A stretch of 64,000 nt of DNA from Bifidobacterium lemurum (GTDB lineage: Bacteria > Actinomycetota > Actinomycetes > Actinomycetales > Bifidobacteriaceae). Position numbers and translations under genes: made by a program. The notes beneath the pieces are model-generated. The model saw nothing but the letters and a program-made list of their open reading frames with translations. It made no database searches and had not been told where the DNA came from. The stretch is from positions 2,418,001-2,482,000 of the forward strand of contig NZ_CP062948.1 of the NCBI RefSeq assembly GCF_014898175.1, read 5' to 3'. Below are positions 10,594-19,507 of the stretch, piece after piece. Each line of letters starts with the position of its first letter. Position 1 is the stretch's first letter.

Positions 10594-11219
10594 CAGCGTC
10601 CCCTATCCATAAGAGTCAAAGCGAGCCGCAGCACGCGCGGCACATCCTCGGCTGCGAGCGGCGTGTCGATGGCGTTGTCTCGGCACGCTTCGGCCACCGC
10701 CTGTTCGGCGTCCTGCTGACGCCAGCCGAGCGACATCAGGCCTTCGACCACCTGATGCGTGCCGGCGTCCTCTTCGGCTGTCTGGGCGTTCGCGGACGCG
10801 GCGGCTCCCTCGACCTGGCTCAAATCGATTGATCCCTTGAGCTCGAGGATGATCTTCTGCGCGCCCTTCTTGCCCAAACCGGGCGCTTTGGCGAGGGCCG
10901 TGGCGTCGTTGTCCGCGATCGCGCGGGCCAGCTGGCCGGGCGTGAGCGTGGAAAGCAGCGACTGGGCGACCTTGGGGCCGATGCCGGAGACCTTGATCAG
11001 CTGCAGGAAGGTTTTCTTCGCGGCGGCGTCGAGGAAACCGTGCAGGGTGATGGCGTCCTGCGACACATTGAGATAGGTGTGGACGCGCACCTCCTGGCCC
11101 ATGTGGATGCGGCCCAGATCGGCGGCAGGCATACGCACCTCGTATCCCACTCCCCCGACGTCGATCAGCGCGGAATCGGCATCCACGGATTCCACCCGCC
11201 CGGTCAGCATTCCAATCAT
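10593..11219 (-). CDS. ruvA: Holliday junction-binding protein RuvA
   Basis: RuvA forms the tetramer that holds the four-way junction and loads RuvB. The protein is 208 residues and starts [19 protein letters not shown] (OB fold). It then has the paired helix-hairpin-helix region with [15 protein letters not shown] and [18 protein letters not shown], and the flexible C-terminal RuvB-binding domain. The ATG at 11219 is preceded by GGAGGA; a longer in-frame reading upstream has no binding site and runs into repeat DNA. Confidence 0.97.
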   Translation of the reverse strand: MIGMLTGRVESVDADSALIDVGGVGYEVRMPAADLGRIHMGQEVRVHTYLNVSQDAITLHGFLDAAAKKTFLQLIKVSGIGPKVAQSLLSTLTPGQLARAIADNDATALAKAPGLGKKGAQKIILELKGSIDLSQVEGAAASANAQTAEEDAGTHQVVEGLMSLGWRQQDAEQAVAEACRDNAIDTPLAAEDVPRVLRLALTLMDRGR

Positions 11220-11406
11220 ATGCGTCCTCCAAAGTCGAACAACTGTTCGAAGTGTATCATATGGGGGCGGATGGAGAATGTGTGACCGGGTTATTCGGGT
11301 GTGGGTTTTGTTATATGGATGGCTCCGCCGGGTGAAAGCCCACTGGGCTTTCACTGTTTCCGGCTCGCGTGACCGGCTTATGCAATTCCGAAGGAATTGC
11401 GGCCGG
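11220..11406. repeat. Hairpin-rich spacer between ruvC and ruvA
   Basis: This 187-nt gap separates ruvC from ruvA. It contains a perfect 10-bp hairpin (GTGAAAGCCC at 11332-11341 with GGGCTTTCAC at 11345-11354). A second composite hairpin, 11369-11410, has GTGACCGG and GCAATTCC arms paired with GGAATTGC and CCGGTCAC, and runs into the end of ruvC. A related GTGACCGG sequence occurs again near 11282. No coding capacity is evident. Confidence 0.6.
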
Positions 11407-11991
11407 TCACATTCCACGGTCTGCGTTGATGCGGCGGCGGGAGGACTTTTGCGCGGCTTCGGCCCATTGGCGTTGCGCGGGAGTCAGATGCTGTTCGCGT
11501 TCGCCGCCCTGCAACGCGCCGGAGGGGCGCAGCGCATGGCAGATCGCCAACGCCAACGCGTCGGCCGCATCGGCCGGAGTCGGCATCTTCGACAGGTTGA
11601 GGATGCGTGTGACCATGCGCTCCACCTGGATCTTCTCCGCCTGGCCGTTGCCGGTGATCGCCAGCTTCGCCTCGGTGGGCGTATGCAGGGCCACAGGAAT
11701 GCCGCGTTGCGCCGCGGCCAGCATCGCCATGCCGGCCGCCTGCGCGGTGCCGAGCACGGTGTTGCGGTTCGACTGGGCGAACACGCGCTCGATGGACACC
11801 GCGTCGGGCGCGAATCGCTCCATCTTCTCCGCCAGCCCGTTGTACACCGCCAACAATCGCAGATCCTGCGAGATATCCGGCGAGGAACGCACGACGTCGA
11901 CGTGGATAAACGAAAGCCGGCGGTGCGCGCCGGCTTCGATCACGCCGACCCCGCAGCGTGTGAGCCCGGGGTCGACGCCAAGGATGATCAC
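11407..11991 (-). CDS. ruvC: Crossover junction endodeoxyribonuclease RuvC
   Basis: RuvC resolves Holliday junctions by symmetrical nicking. The protein is 194 residues and opens [16 protein letters not shown], in which the first catalytic Asp is residue 7. It has the SIERVFAQ motif with the second acidic residue and [13 protein letters not shown] with the last two. The start is GTG at 11991, five bases after the yebC stop, with GAGGAG over the end of yebC. The C-terminus runs into a hairpin. Confidence 0.97.
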   Translation of the reverse strand: MIILGVDPGLTRCGVGVIEAGAHRRLSFIHVDVVRSSPDISQDLRLLAVYNGLAEKMERFAPDAVSIERVFAQSNRNTVLGTAQAAGMAMLAAAQRGIPVALHTPTEAKLAITGNGQAEKIQVERMVTRILNLSKMPTPADAADALALAICHALRPSGALQGGEREQHLTPAQRQWAEAAQKSSRRRINADRGM

Positions 11992-11996
11992 GAGGA

Positions 11997-12752
11997 TTAC
12001 TCCTCGTCGAGCTGGGCCATCACCTCGTCGGAGGCGGTCCAGTTGGAGTAGATATTCTGCACGTCGTCAAGGTCGTCCAGATTGTCGATGAGCTTGGAGA
12101 CCTTGCGGGCGTCCTCGAGGCTGAGCTCCACCTCGTTCTTCGGGGCCATGACCAGATCGGCGGAGTCGTACTCGTAGCCGGCGTCCAGCAGGGCCTGACG
12201 CACCGTGTGCATATCGGAGGGGTCGGTGGTGACGACGAACATCTCGCCCTCGTCGGCCACATCCTCTGCACCGGCCTCGGCGGCCTTCTCGAACAGGTCG
12301 TCGAAGTCCACACCCTCGGACGGGATGGCGATCTGGCCCTTGCGCTCGAAGTTGAAGCTCACGGAACCGGTGGTGGCCAGCGAGCCGTTGCCCTTGGTCA
12401 GGGTGGAGCGCACGTCGGCGGCCGCGCGGTTGCGGTTGTCGGTCAGGCATTCGATGATCAGGCCCACGCCGGCGGGAGCGTAGCCCTCGTAGACGATGTC
12501 CTCATAGTTGGCGCCGCCGGCTTCCTCACCGGAGCCGCGCTTGACGGCGCGCTTGATGTTGTCGGCCGGCATGGAGGCCTTCTTCGCCTTGTAGATGGCG
12601 TCGGCAAGGCTCGGGTTGCCGTCCGGATCGCCGCCGCCCATACGGGCCGCGATCTCGATGTTCTTGATGAGCTTGGCGAAGAGCTTGCCGCGCTTGGCGT
12701 CGATGGCGGCCTTCTTGTGCTTGGTGGTCGCCCACTTGGAATGCCCTGACAT
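11997..12752 (-). CDS. yebC: YebC/PmpR-family protein (DUF28)
   Basis: The protein is 251 residues with the invariant opening [22 protein letters not shown] and the motif [14 protein letters not shown]. Members have been described as transcriptional regulators (PmpR) or as factors that relieve ribosome stalling; the sequence does not decide between them. It sits directly upstream of ruvC, a very common arrangement. GGAGC precedes the ATG. Confidence 0.95.
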   Translation of the reverse strand: MSGHSKWATTKHKKAAIDAKRGKLFAKLIKNIEIAARMGGGDPDGNPSLADAIYKAKKASMPADNIKRAVKRGSGEEAGGANYEDIVYEGYAPAGVGLIIECLTDNRNRAAADVRSTLTKGNGSLATTGSVSFNFERKGQIAIPSEGVDFDDLFEKAAEAGAEDVADEGEMFVVTTDPSDMHTVRQALLDAGYEYDSADLVMAPKNEVELSLEDARKVSKLIDNLDDLDDVQNIYSNWTASDEVMAQLDEE

Positions 12753-12828
12753 ATTGCTCCGTTCAGGCTAGACGATAAGACAAACGAATTGATTTTAAAG
12801 CGGTTCGCCGACAAACGCCGGCGTTTCC

Positions 12829-13428
12829 TCAGATAGTGGAAGACGCGGGCAGGTCGAACCGCGGCGCGAGATCCGCGAAGGCCGCCGCGTAGGCGGTCCG
12901 CTGGTCGGAGAGCAGAATCGGCATGGTGCGGGTCTGTGCGACGATCGGCATGAAGTTGGCGTCGCCGTTCCACCGCGGCACCACATGCTGGTGCAGGTGC
13001 GCGGCCACGCCCGCGCCGGCCACCTCGCCTTGGTTGATGCCGATGTTGTATCCGTCGGGATGCGAGACGGTCTCCATCACCTTCATGGACAGCGTGGTCG
13101 CCTTCTCGAACTCGAAGAGCTCGGCGTCGTCCAAATCGGTGAGAAGCCCCACATGACGGTACGGGCAGATCATAAGATGACCCACGTTATATGGGTAGAG
13201 GTTCATGATGGCGAACACGTGCGTGCCGCGCCACGCGATCAGGCCGTCCTCGTCGGACTTGGCAGGTCCCGCGCAGAACGGGCACTCCTTGGCTTTCGGC
13301 TTGGCGGGGCGGTCGGAGGAATCACGCAGCACATAGGTCATGCGCTGCGGCGTCCACAGCCGTTCCACCGTGTCCTCCTGCGGAGGGAACCCCGCCGGAT
13401 CATCGACACGCACGTGTTCGTCGGTCAT
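12829..13428 (-). CDS. HIT-family nucleotide hydrolase/phosphorylase
   Basis: This 199-residue histidine-triad protein carries HLHQHVVPRW (histidines 144, 146 and 148), the catalytic triad of nucleotidyl hydrolases and transferases. A short Cys-containing segment (ECPFCAG, near 48-54) resembles a zinc site seen in actinobacterial members annotated as Ap4A phosphorylases. The substrate is not fixed by sequence. AAGGAGCGAAT precedes the ATG. It lies between thrS and yebC on the same strand, but a 237-nt palindromic element separates it from thrS. Confidence 0.88.
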   Translation of the reverse strand: MTDEHVRVDDPAGFPPQEDTVERLWTPQRMTYVLRDSSDRPAKPKAKECPFCAGPAKSDEDGLIAWRGTHVFAIMNLYPYNVGHLMICPYRHVGLLTDLDDAELFEFEKATTLSMKVMETVSHPDGYNIGINQGEVAGAGVAAHLHQHVVPRWNGDANFMPIVAQTRTMPILLSDQRTAYAAAFADLAPRFDLPASSTI

Positions 13429-13460
13429 ATTCGCTCCTTCGTGCTGTGTGCTTATACGAA

Positions 13461-13658
13461 TTATTCCGTCATCCCGAGCTCAGCTTCGTTCACCCGTCAT
13501 CCCGAGCGGAACGAAGTGGAGTCGAGGGATCTCTTCTCATGATCACGCGAGGAGATCCCTCGACTTCGTCCTTCGGCCTCCGCTCGGGATGACGGGTGAG
13601 ACGAAACCCCGCTCGGGATGACGGGCGAAACGAAGTCCCGCTCGGAATGACGGAATAA
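13461..13658. repeat. Nested palindromic dispersed element (copy 1)
   Basis: The outer arms TTATTCCGTCATCCCGAGC (13461-13479) and its near-complement (13640-13658, one mismatch) enclose further copies of CGTCATCCCGAGC. They also enclose an inner stem formed by GAGTCGAGGGATCTC and GAGATCCCTCGACTTC. The same core words (TCGAAGGATCTC, CTCAGGATGACG) recur at 49963-50064. It resembles a REP or MITE-like element and has no coding sequence. Confidence 0.75.
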
Positions 13659-13665
13659 TGGGTGT

Positions 13666-15699
13666 TTATTCCGCTGTGGCGGCGGTGAAATCGTCGGCGG
13701 AGTTGACCTGCACGCGCTTGGCGATCGCCTTGAGGATCTTGGCGCGGGCCTCGTCCACCGGCACGCCGTTGAGCTGGCTGCCATCGCGGAAGCGGAAGCT
13801 CACCGCGTTGTTGGCCATGTCCTCGTCGCCCACGATGAGGATGAACGGCACCTTGGACTTGGATGCGTTGCGGATCTTCTTGCCGAAGCGGTCGGCGGAG
13901 TAATCCACCTCGCAGCGCACCATCTCGTCCTCGAGGGACTTGACGAAACCGGCCAGATGCGGTGCGACCTCGTCCGTCACCGGCACGCCGAGCACCTGCA
14001 CGGGGGCGAGCCACGCCGGGAACGCGCCCGCATAGTGTTCGAGCAGCACGGCGAAGAAACGTTCGATGGAACCGAACAGGGCGCGGTGGATCATCACCGG
14101 ACGCTGGTGCGTGCCGTCGGCCGCGATGTATTCGAGGTCGAAGCGCTCCGGCAGGTTGAAGTCGAGCTGGATGGTCGAGACCTGCCAGGTGCGGCCGATC
14201 GCGTCGCGGGCCTGCACGGAGATCTTCGGACCGTAGAACGCGGCGCCGCCCGGATCGGCCACGAGGTCGAGATGGGACGCCTCGGCCACTTCGCGCAACG
14301 TGTTGGTGGCCTCCTCCCAGATCTCGTCGGAGCCGACGTACTTGTGCTCGTCCTTGGTGCTCAGCTCCAGATAGAAGTCGGTCAGGCCGAAGTCCTTGAG
14401 CAGGTTCAGCACGAAGGTGAGCAGGTTGGCCAGCTCGTCCTTCATCTGCTCGCGGGTGCAGTAGATGTGGGAATCGTCCTGCGTCAGGCCGCGCACGCGG
14501 GTCAGGCCGTGCACCTCGCCCGACTTCTCGTAGCGGTACACGGTGCCGAACTCGAACAGGCGCAGCGGCAGTTCACGGTAGGAACGCTGGCGCGCCTTGA
14601 AGATCAGGTTGTGCATCGGGCAGTTCATCGGCTTCAGGTAGTAGTCCGCGCCCGGCTTGGTGATGTTGCCTTCCGCGTCGCGCTCCTCGTCGAGGTGCAT
14701 GGCCGGATACATGCCGTCCTTGTACCAGTGCAGGTGGCCGGAGGTCTCGTACAGGCCACCCTTGGTGATGTGCGGGGTCTGCACGAAGCTGTAGTGGTGC
14801 TTGCGGTGCATCTCGCGCGAATAGTCCTCCATGGCGTTGATGATCGCGGCGCCCTTGGGGTGGAACACGGCCAGGCCGGGACCGATGTCGTCCGGGAAGG
14901 AGAACAGGTCCATGGACGCGCCGAGCTTTCGGTGGTCGCGCTTGGCGGCCTCCTCGAGACGGGTCTGATAGGCCTTCAGATCATCCTTGGTGAAGAACGC
15001 CACGCCGTAGATGCGCTGCAGCATCGGGTTCTTCTCGCTGCCGCGCCAGTAGGCCGCGGCGGAACGCTCGATTTTGAACGCCTTGATGAAACGGGTGTTC
15101 GGCAGGTGGGGGCCGCGGCACAGGTCCTTCCACACCACATTGCCGTCGCGGTCCACGTTGTCGTAGAAGCTCAGCTCCTTCTCATCGATTTCGGTGGCGG
15201 CCTCGGGGTCGAGATGCGCCTGCTTGTCGTTGATGAGCTCGATCTTGTACGGCTGGTCGGCCTCCTCGGCCAAAGCCTCTTCCTTAGTCACCACGCGGCG
15301 GCGGAACGACTGGGAGGACTTGATGATGCGCTGCATGCGCTTCTCGATGTCCTTGAGATCCTCCGGAGTGAAGGGCGTATCCACGTCGAAGTCGTAGTAG
15401 AAGCCGTTCTCGATAACCGGTCCGACGCCCAGCTTGGCGTTCGGGTAGATCTCCTGCACGGCCTGCGCCATGACGTGCGTGGCCGAGTGGCGCATGATGT
15501 TCAGGCCGTCTTCGGAGTCGAGGGCCACCGATTCGACCGTGTCGCCGTCGCTCAGCGGAGTGTAGAGGTCGCGCAGTTCGCCGTTGAGACGCACGGCGAT
15601 GATGTTCTTGTCGTCCGCGAACAGCTCGGTGCCGGTGGTGGTTGCCTCCACCTCCTTCGCTTCGCCGTTGACCGTAATGGAGATGGGGCTTGCAGCCAT
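13666..15699 (-). CDS. thrS: Threonine-tRNA ligase
   Basis: ThrRS charges tRNA-Thr. The protein is 677 residues. In order it has a TGS domain (1-62), an editing domain with HSATH (His 71 and 75), the class II catalytic core with MNCPMHN (zinc Cys) and [21 protein letters not shown], and a C-terminal anticodon-binding domain from about 570. The 3' end borders the palindromic element at 13461-13658. I see no T-box or other obvious leader structure in the upstream gap. Confidence 0.98.
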   Translation of the reverse strand: MAASPISITVNGEAKEVEATTTGTELFADDKNIIAVRLNGELRDLYTPLSDGDTVESVALDSEDGLNIMRHSATHVMAQAVQEIYPNAKLGVGPVIENGFYYDFDVDTPFTPEDLKDIEKRMQRIIKSSQSFRRRVVTKEEALAEEADQPYKIELINDKQAHLDPEAATEIDEKELSFYDNVDRDGNVVWKDLCRGPHLPNTRFIKAFKIERSAAAYWRGSEKNPMLQRIYGVAFFTKDDLKAYQTRLEEAAKRDHRKLGASMDLFSFPDDIGPGLAVFHPKGAAIINAMEDYSREMHRKHHYSFVQTPHITKGGLYETSGHLHWYKDGMYPAMHLDEERDAEGNITKPGADYYLKPMNCPMHNLIFKARQRSYRELPLRLFEFGTVYRYEKSGEVHGLTRVRGLTQDDSHIYCTREQMKDELANLLTFVLNLLKDFGLTDFYLELSTKDEHKYVGSDEIWEEATNTLREVAEASHLDLVADPGGAAFYGPKISVQARDAIGRTWQVSTIQLDFNLPERFDLEYIAADGTHQRPVMIHRALFGSIERFFAVLLEHYAGAFPAWLAPVQVLGVPVTDEVAPHLAGFVKSLEDEMVRCEVDYSADRFGKKIRNASKSKVPFILIVGDEDMANNAVSFRFRDGSQLNGVPVDEARAKILKAIAKRVQVNSADDFTAATAE

Positions 15700-15865
15700 G
15701 ATAATGTCCTATCTTTCGGGGTCCGCGTTACTAAAACAGACCTGGACTGGTTATATGCAACAGAGGCAAGGATAAAGTCGTGCGGAGACAATCCTGCGCA
15801 TAACGCCATCTATCGATACTCCCTCTTGACTTCCTTCTCTTAGGACGCTAAAAGGTAAGCTGCTA

Positions 15866-16699
15866 TCACCCCATGCTGCGCAGGAAATCCTCGGTTTCCT
15901 TCACGAGTTGCTCGGCCTGCGGCGCGCCGATGGAGGCGTCGCGTTCGGCTTCGGCGTTGAGGTCGTATTCACGCTCCAGATGACGCACGTAATCGGCGAG
16001 ATGGTCGTTGCAGCGAAGCAGCATGGAGGCCTGCGCCTCCCATCGTCTGGTTTTCTCCGCCAAGCCGCTCTCGTCGAATTCGATGCCGGTGAGGCATGAG
16101 AGTCCACGCATCAGTTCCAAAGTGCCCTGCGCGCATTCCTCGCTGCCGAGATACTGCGGAAGGGACACCCACATCGAGGTCGTGGCGAAGCCCGCTTCGT
16201 CGGCCATCGCGTCCAATACCGTCGGAATGCCGATCGGACCGTTGTATTGCCGGTCGTCCTCGCAGGCGCGGCTTCCGCTGCTGATGCTTATCGGCAACGG
16301 ACGCGTATGCGGACAGTCGGCGAACATGGCGCCCAAAGTGACCACATGGTCGACGTCCAGCTCCTCGGCGATATGCAGGCTCTGCCGACAGTATTCCCTC
16401 CAACGGTAGTTGGGTTCCGGTGCGATCTGCGCGATGATGCGTTGCCTGCGCGAAAGCGCGATCTCATAGAACGTCGTCTGAGGCCAGATGATGCGGGCGC
16501 GGCCGGTGACATGGCACATCATGGGACGCGACACCTGGTAATCGTAGAACCCGTCGCAGCTGATATGGCGAATCTCGCGCGACTCATAGTGTTTGACCAG
16601 ATGGCGGATCACATTGGTGGCCGCCTGGCACGCGTCGTTCCAGCCATCGAACGCGGCCACCATCACCAGGCCGGACCGCTGCTTCGTATCTTCTGTCAT
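15866..16699 (-). CDS. PAC2-family protein
   Basis: This 277-residue protein resembles the PAC2 (proteasome assembly chaperone 2-like) family common in actinobacteria. It starts with the AAFDGWNDACQAATNVI region and has the GAMFADCPHTRP and PIGIPTVLDAMADEAGF segments of that family. The molecular role in bacteria is not established. The C-terminal 50 residues are charged and probably helical. It is next to thrS, and its 5' end borders the tRNA cluster promoter region. No strong ribosome binding site precedes the ATG. Confidence 0.8.
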   Translation of the reverse strand: MTEDTKQRSGLVMVAAFDGWNDACQAATNVIRHLVKHYESREIRHISCDGFYDYQVSRPMMCHVTGRARIIWPQTTFYEIALSRRQRIIAQIAPEPNYRWREYCRQSLHIAEELDVDHVVTLGAMFADCPHTRPLPISISSGSRACEDDRQYNGPIGIPTVLDAMADEAGFATTSMWVSLPQYLGSEECAQGTLELMRGLSCLTGIEFDESGLAEKTRRWEAQASMLLRCNDHLADYVRHLEREYDLNAEAERDASIGAPQAEQLVKETEDFLRSMG

Positions 16700-16808
16700 G
16701 TTTTCTACAGTAGCGGTTTTTCCGCTTGCGCATCCGCTTCAGCCGTAAGCGAGGAATGGCGGAACGATGCGGAAAACCCACTGTATCGGCTGCGCGACAC
16801 GCCCTGTT

Positions 16809-16836
16809 TTGCAAATTACGCCGATGTGGTTATAGT
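16809..16836 (+). promoter_or_regulatory. Promoter of the tRNA cluster
   Basis: TTGCAA (16809-16814) and TATAGT (16831-16836) are separated by 16 nt, about 42 nt upstream of the first tRNA-Gly. They are close to the sigma-70-type consensus and correctly oriented. Confidence 0.6.
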
Positions 16837-16878
16837 AGTGACTCGTGCTTCGGCGGGTACAAACCGCTGGGAACACAT

Positions 16879-16951
16879 GCGGACATAGCTTAGTTGGTAA
16901 AGCGCAACCTTGCCAAGGTTGAGACCGCGGGTTCGAGTCCCGTTGTCCGCT
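16879..16951 (+). tRNA. tRNA-Gly (anticodon GCC)
   Basis: This is a 73-nt cloverleaf. The acceptor arms GCGGACA and TGTCCGC pair fully, the anticodon loop TTGCCAA sits between CAACC and GGTTG, and the T-loop is GTTCGAGTC. CCA is not encoded. An identical gene lies at 17319-17391. Confidence 0.97.
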
Positions 16952-16980
16952 CTAGGTCCGAAGAGTTGACGAACCTATAT

Positions 16981-17051
16981 GGTGGGTTAGCCAAGCGGTT
17001 AGGCAGCGGCCTGCAAAGCCGTATAGACGAGTTCGACTCTCGTACCCACCT
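16981..17051 (+). tRNA. tRNA-Cys (anticodon GCA)
   Basis: This is a 71-nt cloverleaf. The acceptor GGTGGGT pairs with ACCCACC, the anticodon loop CTGCAAA gives GCA, and the T-arm loop is GTTCGACTC. CCA is not encoded. Confidence 0.96.
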
Positions 17052-17091
17052 CTCAGGTGACTGGGCAACCAGTCGACTGAGACGCAGACCC

Positions 17092-17163
17092 GGGCGGTTG
17101 GCGCAGTGGTAGCGCACTTCCCTGACACGGAAGGGGTCACAAGTTCGAATCTTGTATCGCCCA
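17092..17163 (+). tRNA. tRNA-Val (anticodon GAC)
   Basis: The acceptor GGGCGGT pairs with ATCGCCC (one G-T pair), the anticodon stem is CTTCC/GGAAG with loop CTGACAC, and the T-loop is GTTCGAAT. The length is 72 nt. Confidence 0.96.
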
Positions 17164-17212
17164 CTCAGGTCGGAGCAATCCGGCCGGTGATAACTGAATA
17201 CCGTATTATTAC

Positions 17213-17285
17213 GGGCGATTGGCGCAGCGGCTAGCGCACTTCGTTCACACCGAAGGGGTCGTAGGTTCGATTCCTACATCGCCCA
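17213..17285 (+). tRNA. tRNA-Val (anticodon CAC)
   Basis: The acceptor GGGCGAT pairs with ATCGCCC, the anticodon stem is CTTCG/CGAAG with loop TTCACAC, and the T-loop is GTTCGATT. The length is 73 nt. It decodes GUG and is related in sequence to the neighbouring Val-GAC gene. Confidence 0.96.
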
Positions 17286-17318
17286 CCGGAATCCCGCTTC
17301 TCACGGCGGGAATCCTTC

Positions 17319-17391
17319 GCGGACATAGCTTAGTTGGTAAAGCGCAACCTTGCCAAGGTTGAGACCGCGGGTTCGAGTCCCGTTGTCCGCT
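17319..17391 (+). tRNA. tRNA-Gly (anticodon GCC), second copy
   Basis: It is identical over its whole 73 nt to the gene at 16879-16951. A hairpin with a T-tract follows immediately, ending the tRNA transcript. Confidence 0.97.
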
Positions 17392-17398
17392 CCATGAG

Positions 17399-17424
17399 GC
17401 CTCGCCGAACGGCGAGGTTTTTTC
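17399..17424 (+). terminator. Intrinsic terminator of the tRNA operon
   Basis: CCTCGCC and GGCGAGG arms enclose a four-base loop, followed by TTTTTTC. It is a strong rho-independent terminator. Confidence 0.85.
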
Positions 17425-17470
17425 GTATATCTATCATTTCCGCCATGTTGGTCAGGATACAAGAGATCCA

Positions 17471-17752
17471 ACGGGCGGCTGCACGCACGTTCGGGCGGTT
17501 TCGTCAAGCTTCGGGCGGTTTTATCAGGTCTCGGGCGGTAGCCGTTTGTGGTGTAGTCATCCCGCGTACGATGAGCATAATCATCAAATCGTTGGAAAAT
17601 AGCCGTTTCTACGAATCCAGCATTCTCATTCCAGCCGTATCGGCTTTAATTCAGCAGGAGAACAAACCGCCCGTAGACCGATGAAACCGCCCAAGTGATA
17701 AGGTAACCGCCCGAATGGGTTGCTGACCGCCCGGACGATAAGGTAACCGCCC
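17471..17752. repeat. Two convergent 20-bp-periodic arrays of CGGGCGGTT
   Basis: The gap 17425-17806 holds no convincing gene. On the plus strand a 9-mer CGGGCGGTT (with variants ending CT and TA) begins at 17472, 17492, 17512 and 17532, exactly 20 bp apart. On the minus strand the same unit occurs five times, with ACCGCCC cores at 17666, 17686, 17706, 17726 and 17746, again exactly 20 bp apart. The 11 bases between units are not conserved. The arrays point toward each other across about 125 bp of lower-GC DNA. The region lies between the 3' ends of the tRNA operon and the minus-strand ABC permease gene. The layout resembles clustered protein-binding iterons; the binding protein is unknown. 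Confidence 0.85.
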
Positions 17753-17806
17753 GTATTGGTGGCCAACAGGGACGCGAGAAAGATGGTTGAAGCGAATTCA
17801 TGACCG

Positions 17807-18868
17807 CTAGCGGGTTTTGAAGTGGGTGAACAGGTCTCGTTCCCGGATGGTCAGCGCGGCGGCCATGGTTCCGGCCCATGCGCCGAAGAGCACCCATAGG
17901 CCTTCCTTGAGTTCGATCATGAACACGTCGGGAGCGCTTGTCATGCCCTGCAGGCGGATCATGACGTACAGCGCGGCGTATGCGCTGGCCCAGCCGATCA
18001 GGACGGGAACCAGATGCTCCACCACCATCTGCAGCACCACGGCCGATTTGCCCGCACCGGCATGCATATTGCCCGATAATTCCAGCTTCCTTCTTCGGCA
18101 GAACGCGGCGGCGGCCAACGCCATCAGCACGCCGGCCGCGGGCACGGCGAATCTGGTCAGACGGGACGAGAACATCCCATACGCATCCATCGTGTCCCCC
18201 AAGGTGTAGTTCACCTGACCGGTCTGGGAATGCGACGGGTCCATGCTGTAGAACACGCTCAGACGCAGCGTGTCGGTCATATCCGAGGACGGCCACACCG
18301 ACGCCCAACATTCGTCGAAGGCACCATACGACGCCACCGGCATCAGCACCGCATAGCCGATGCGGGAGTCGCGCCCGTCCTCGGCCCAGTCGTACACGCC
18401 GGCCACCCGAATCTCACCCTGCGTCGTCTCCAACACCGCGCCCTGCGACACCGCTAGCTTCTCGGCCACCGCTCGCGGCAGCCACACCCCCTGATGGTCG
18501 TCGTTGCCGGCGTCCACCACGTCGAGCAGACCGTCCGTGACCTCATAGATGACGAACCGATTGTCGGGCAGCACGTTCAGGGTCATCTCCCCGGCCTGAC
18601 GCAACGCGCCGGACGCCTCGATGCCGTCTTGCGACGTCAGCTGCGCGCAGGCCCTCCCATCGACGCCATCCTCGTTCTTGATAAGCGTGACGTTCCCTTT
18701 GGCCTCCCGGTATTCGATCGCCTGACTCTCCACGTCGAGTATCTGCCAGACATCCAATCCCGCGCAGCACAACACCAGAAGAAACGACAGCAACACCAGC
18801 GGCACGGCACCGGCCATGCCGGAGGTCATATCCCTCCACGCCTCGCGTATGATCTCTCTCAGCCTCAT
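17807..18868 (-). CDS. ABC transporter permease, FtsX/MacB-like (cassette 1)
   Basis: This 353-residue membrane protein has one N-terminal helix (about residues 20-40), a large extracytoplasmic domain (about 45-240) and three C-terminal helices. That is the layout of MacB/LolE/FtsX-type permeases that move substrates from the outer membrane leaflet rather than across the membrane. It is a clear paralogue of the permease at 21726-22817: both begin MRLR-I-I-E, and both share EVTGGLLD/VIDL-like and AGVFDW/AGVYDW segments before a DGRD motif. It is last of four same-strand genes, four bases after the ATPase gene. The substrate is unknown; lipoprotein release, drug or peptide export, and stress sensing are all possible. 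Confidence 0.8.
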   Translation of the reverse strand: MRLREIIREAWRDMTSGMAGAVPLVLLSFLLVLCCAGLDVWQILDVESQAIEYREAKGNVTLIKNEDGVDGRACAQLTSQDGIEASGALRQAGEMTLNVLPDNRFVIYEVTDGLLDVVDAGNDDHQGVWLPRAVAEKLAVSQGAVLETTQGEIRVAGVYDWAEDGRDSRIGYAVLMPVASYGAFDECWASVWPSSDMTDTLRLSVFYSMDPSHSQTGQVNYTLGDTMDAYGMFSSRLTRFAVPAAGVLMALAAAAFCRRRKLELSGNMHAGAGKSAVVLQMVVEHLVPVLIGWASAYAALYVMIRLQGMTSAPDVFMIELKEGLWVLFGAWAGTMAAALTIRERDLFTHFKTR

Positions 18869-18871
18869 CGC

Positions 18872-19507
18872 TCACTCCGATCTGGCGTACAGGTCAAGGT
18901 CGATGACGCGGTCGCATGCTTCGCGGGTGCGCGGGTCGTGTGTGGCGATGATGACCGCGGCTCCGGAGCGCGCGAGCTGCGACAACGTGGAGTTGACCAA
19001 ATCAGCCGTACGCGTGTCCAACTGCGCGGTCGGCTCGTCCACCAGCAACACGTTTGGCTGCGCGTTGATGGCTCGCACCAGCATCAGCCGCTGCGCCTCA
19101 CCACCCGACAATTCCTGGAACAGACGGTTCTCCAGCGCCGACAGGCCGAAGGAATCCAATATGCTTCTGGCCTGCTCCTCGGCATATGAGCGCGTGTGTC
19201 CGGCCGCGAGCAGCGGATAGGCCGCGATGTCGAGCACCGTGCGCCACGCCGCCCCATACGGGTTCTGGAACACCCAGGAGATCCGGCACGGCTCTCCCCT
19301 GCGCACCACGCCCTCCGTCGGATTCTCCCAACCGGCGATAATCGACAGCATCGTCGATTTGCCGCAGCCCGACCGTCCGCACAACGCCAGTATCTCGCCG
19401 TCGCGCACAGCGAACGACACATGCCGCCACAGGAACGGCGAGCCCGCGAACCGGTGCCCCAGATCGTCGACCTCGACTCCGCGGGTCGCCTCGCCACCGC
19501 CCGCCAT
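18872..19507 (-). CDS. ABC transporter ATP-binding protein (cassette 1)
   Basis: This is a 211-residue ATPase of the MacB/LolD type. It has Walker A GRSGCGKST (44-52), a Q-loop in WVFQNPYG, signature LSGGEAQR, Walker B VLLVDEP followed by TAQLDTRTAD, and the H-loop ATHD. It pairs with the permease at 17807-18868. Its start shares its last base with the stop of the adaptor gene. Paralogue: 22814-23458. Confidence 0.92.
   Translation of the reverse strand: MAGGGEATRGVEVDDLGHRFAGSPFLWRHVSFAVRDGEILALCGRSGCGKSTMLSIIAGWENPTEGVVRRGEPCRISWVFQNPYGAAWRTVLDIAAYPLLAAGHTRSYAEEQARSILDSFGLSALENRLFQELSGGEAQRLMLVRAINAQPNVLLVDEPTAQLDTRTADLVNSTLSQLARSGAAVIIATHDPRTREACDRVIDLDLYARSE

Noticed and set aside
13461..13658. 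Possible CRISPR array
   Set aside because: The repeats are nested inverted copies with no equal-length unique spacers, and no cas genes are present.
15700..15865. Possible T-box or other leader upstream of thrS
   Set aside because: No T-box sequence, specifier stem or terminator/antiterminator pair could be found.
17334..17684. ORF of 116 codons running from the last tRNA through the 20-bp array
   Set aside because: It starts inside a tRNA gene, crosses its terminator, and the repeat period of 20 is not a multiple of three. It is not coding.
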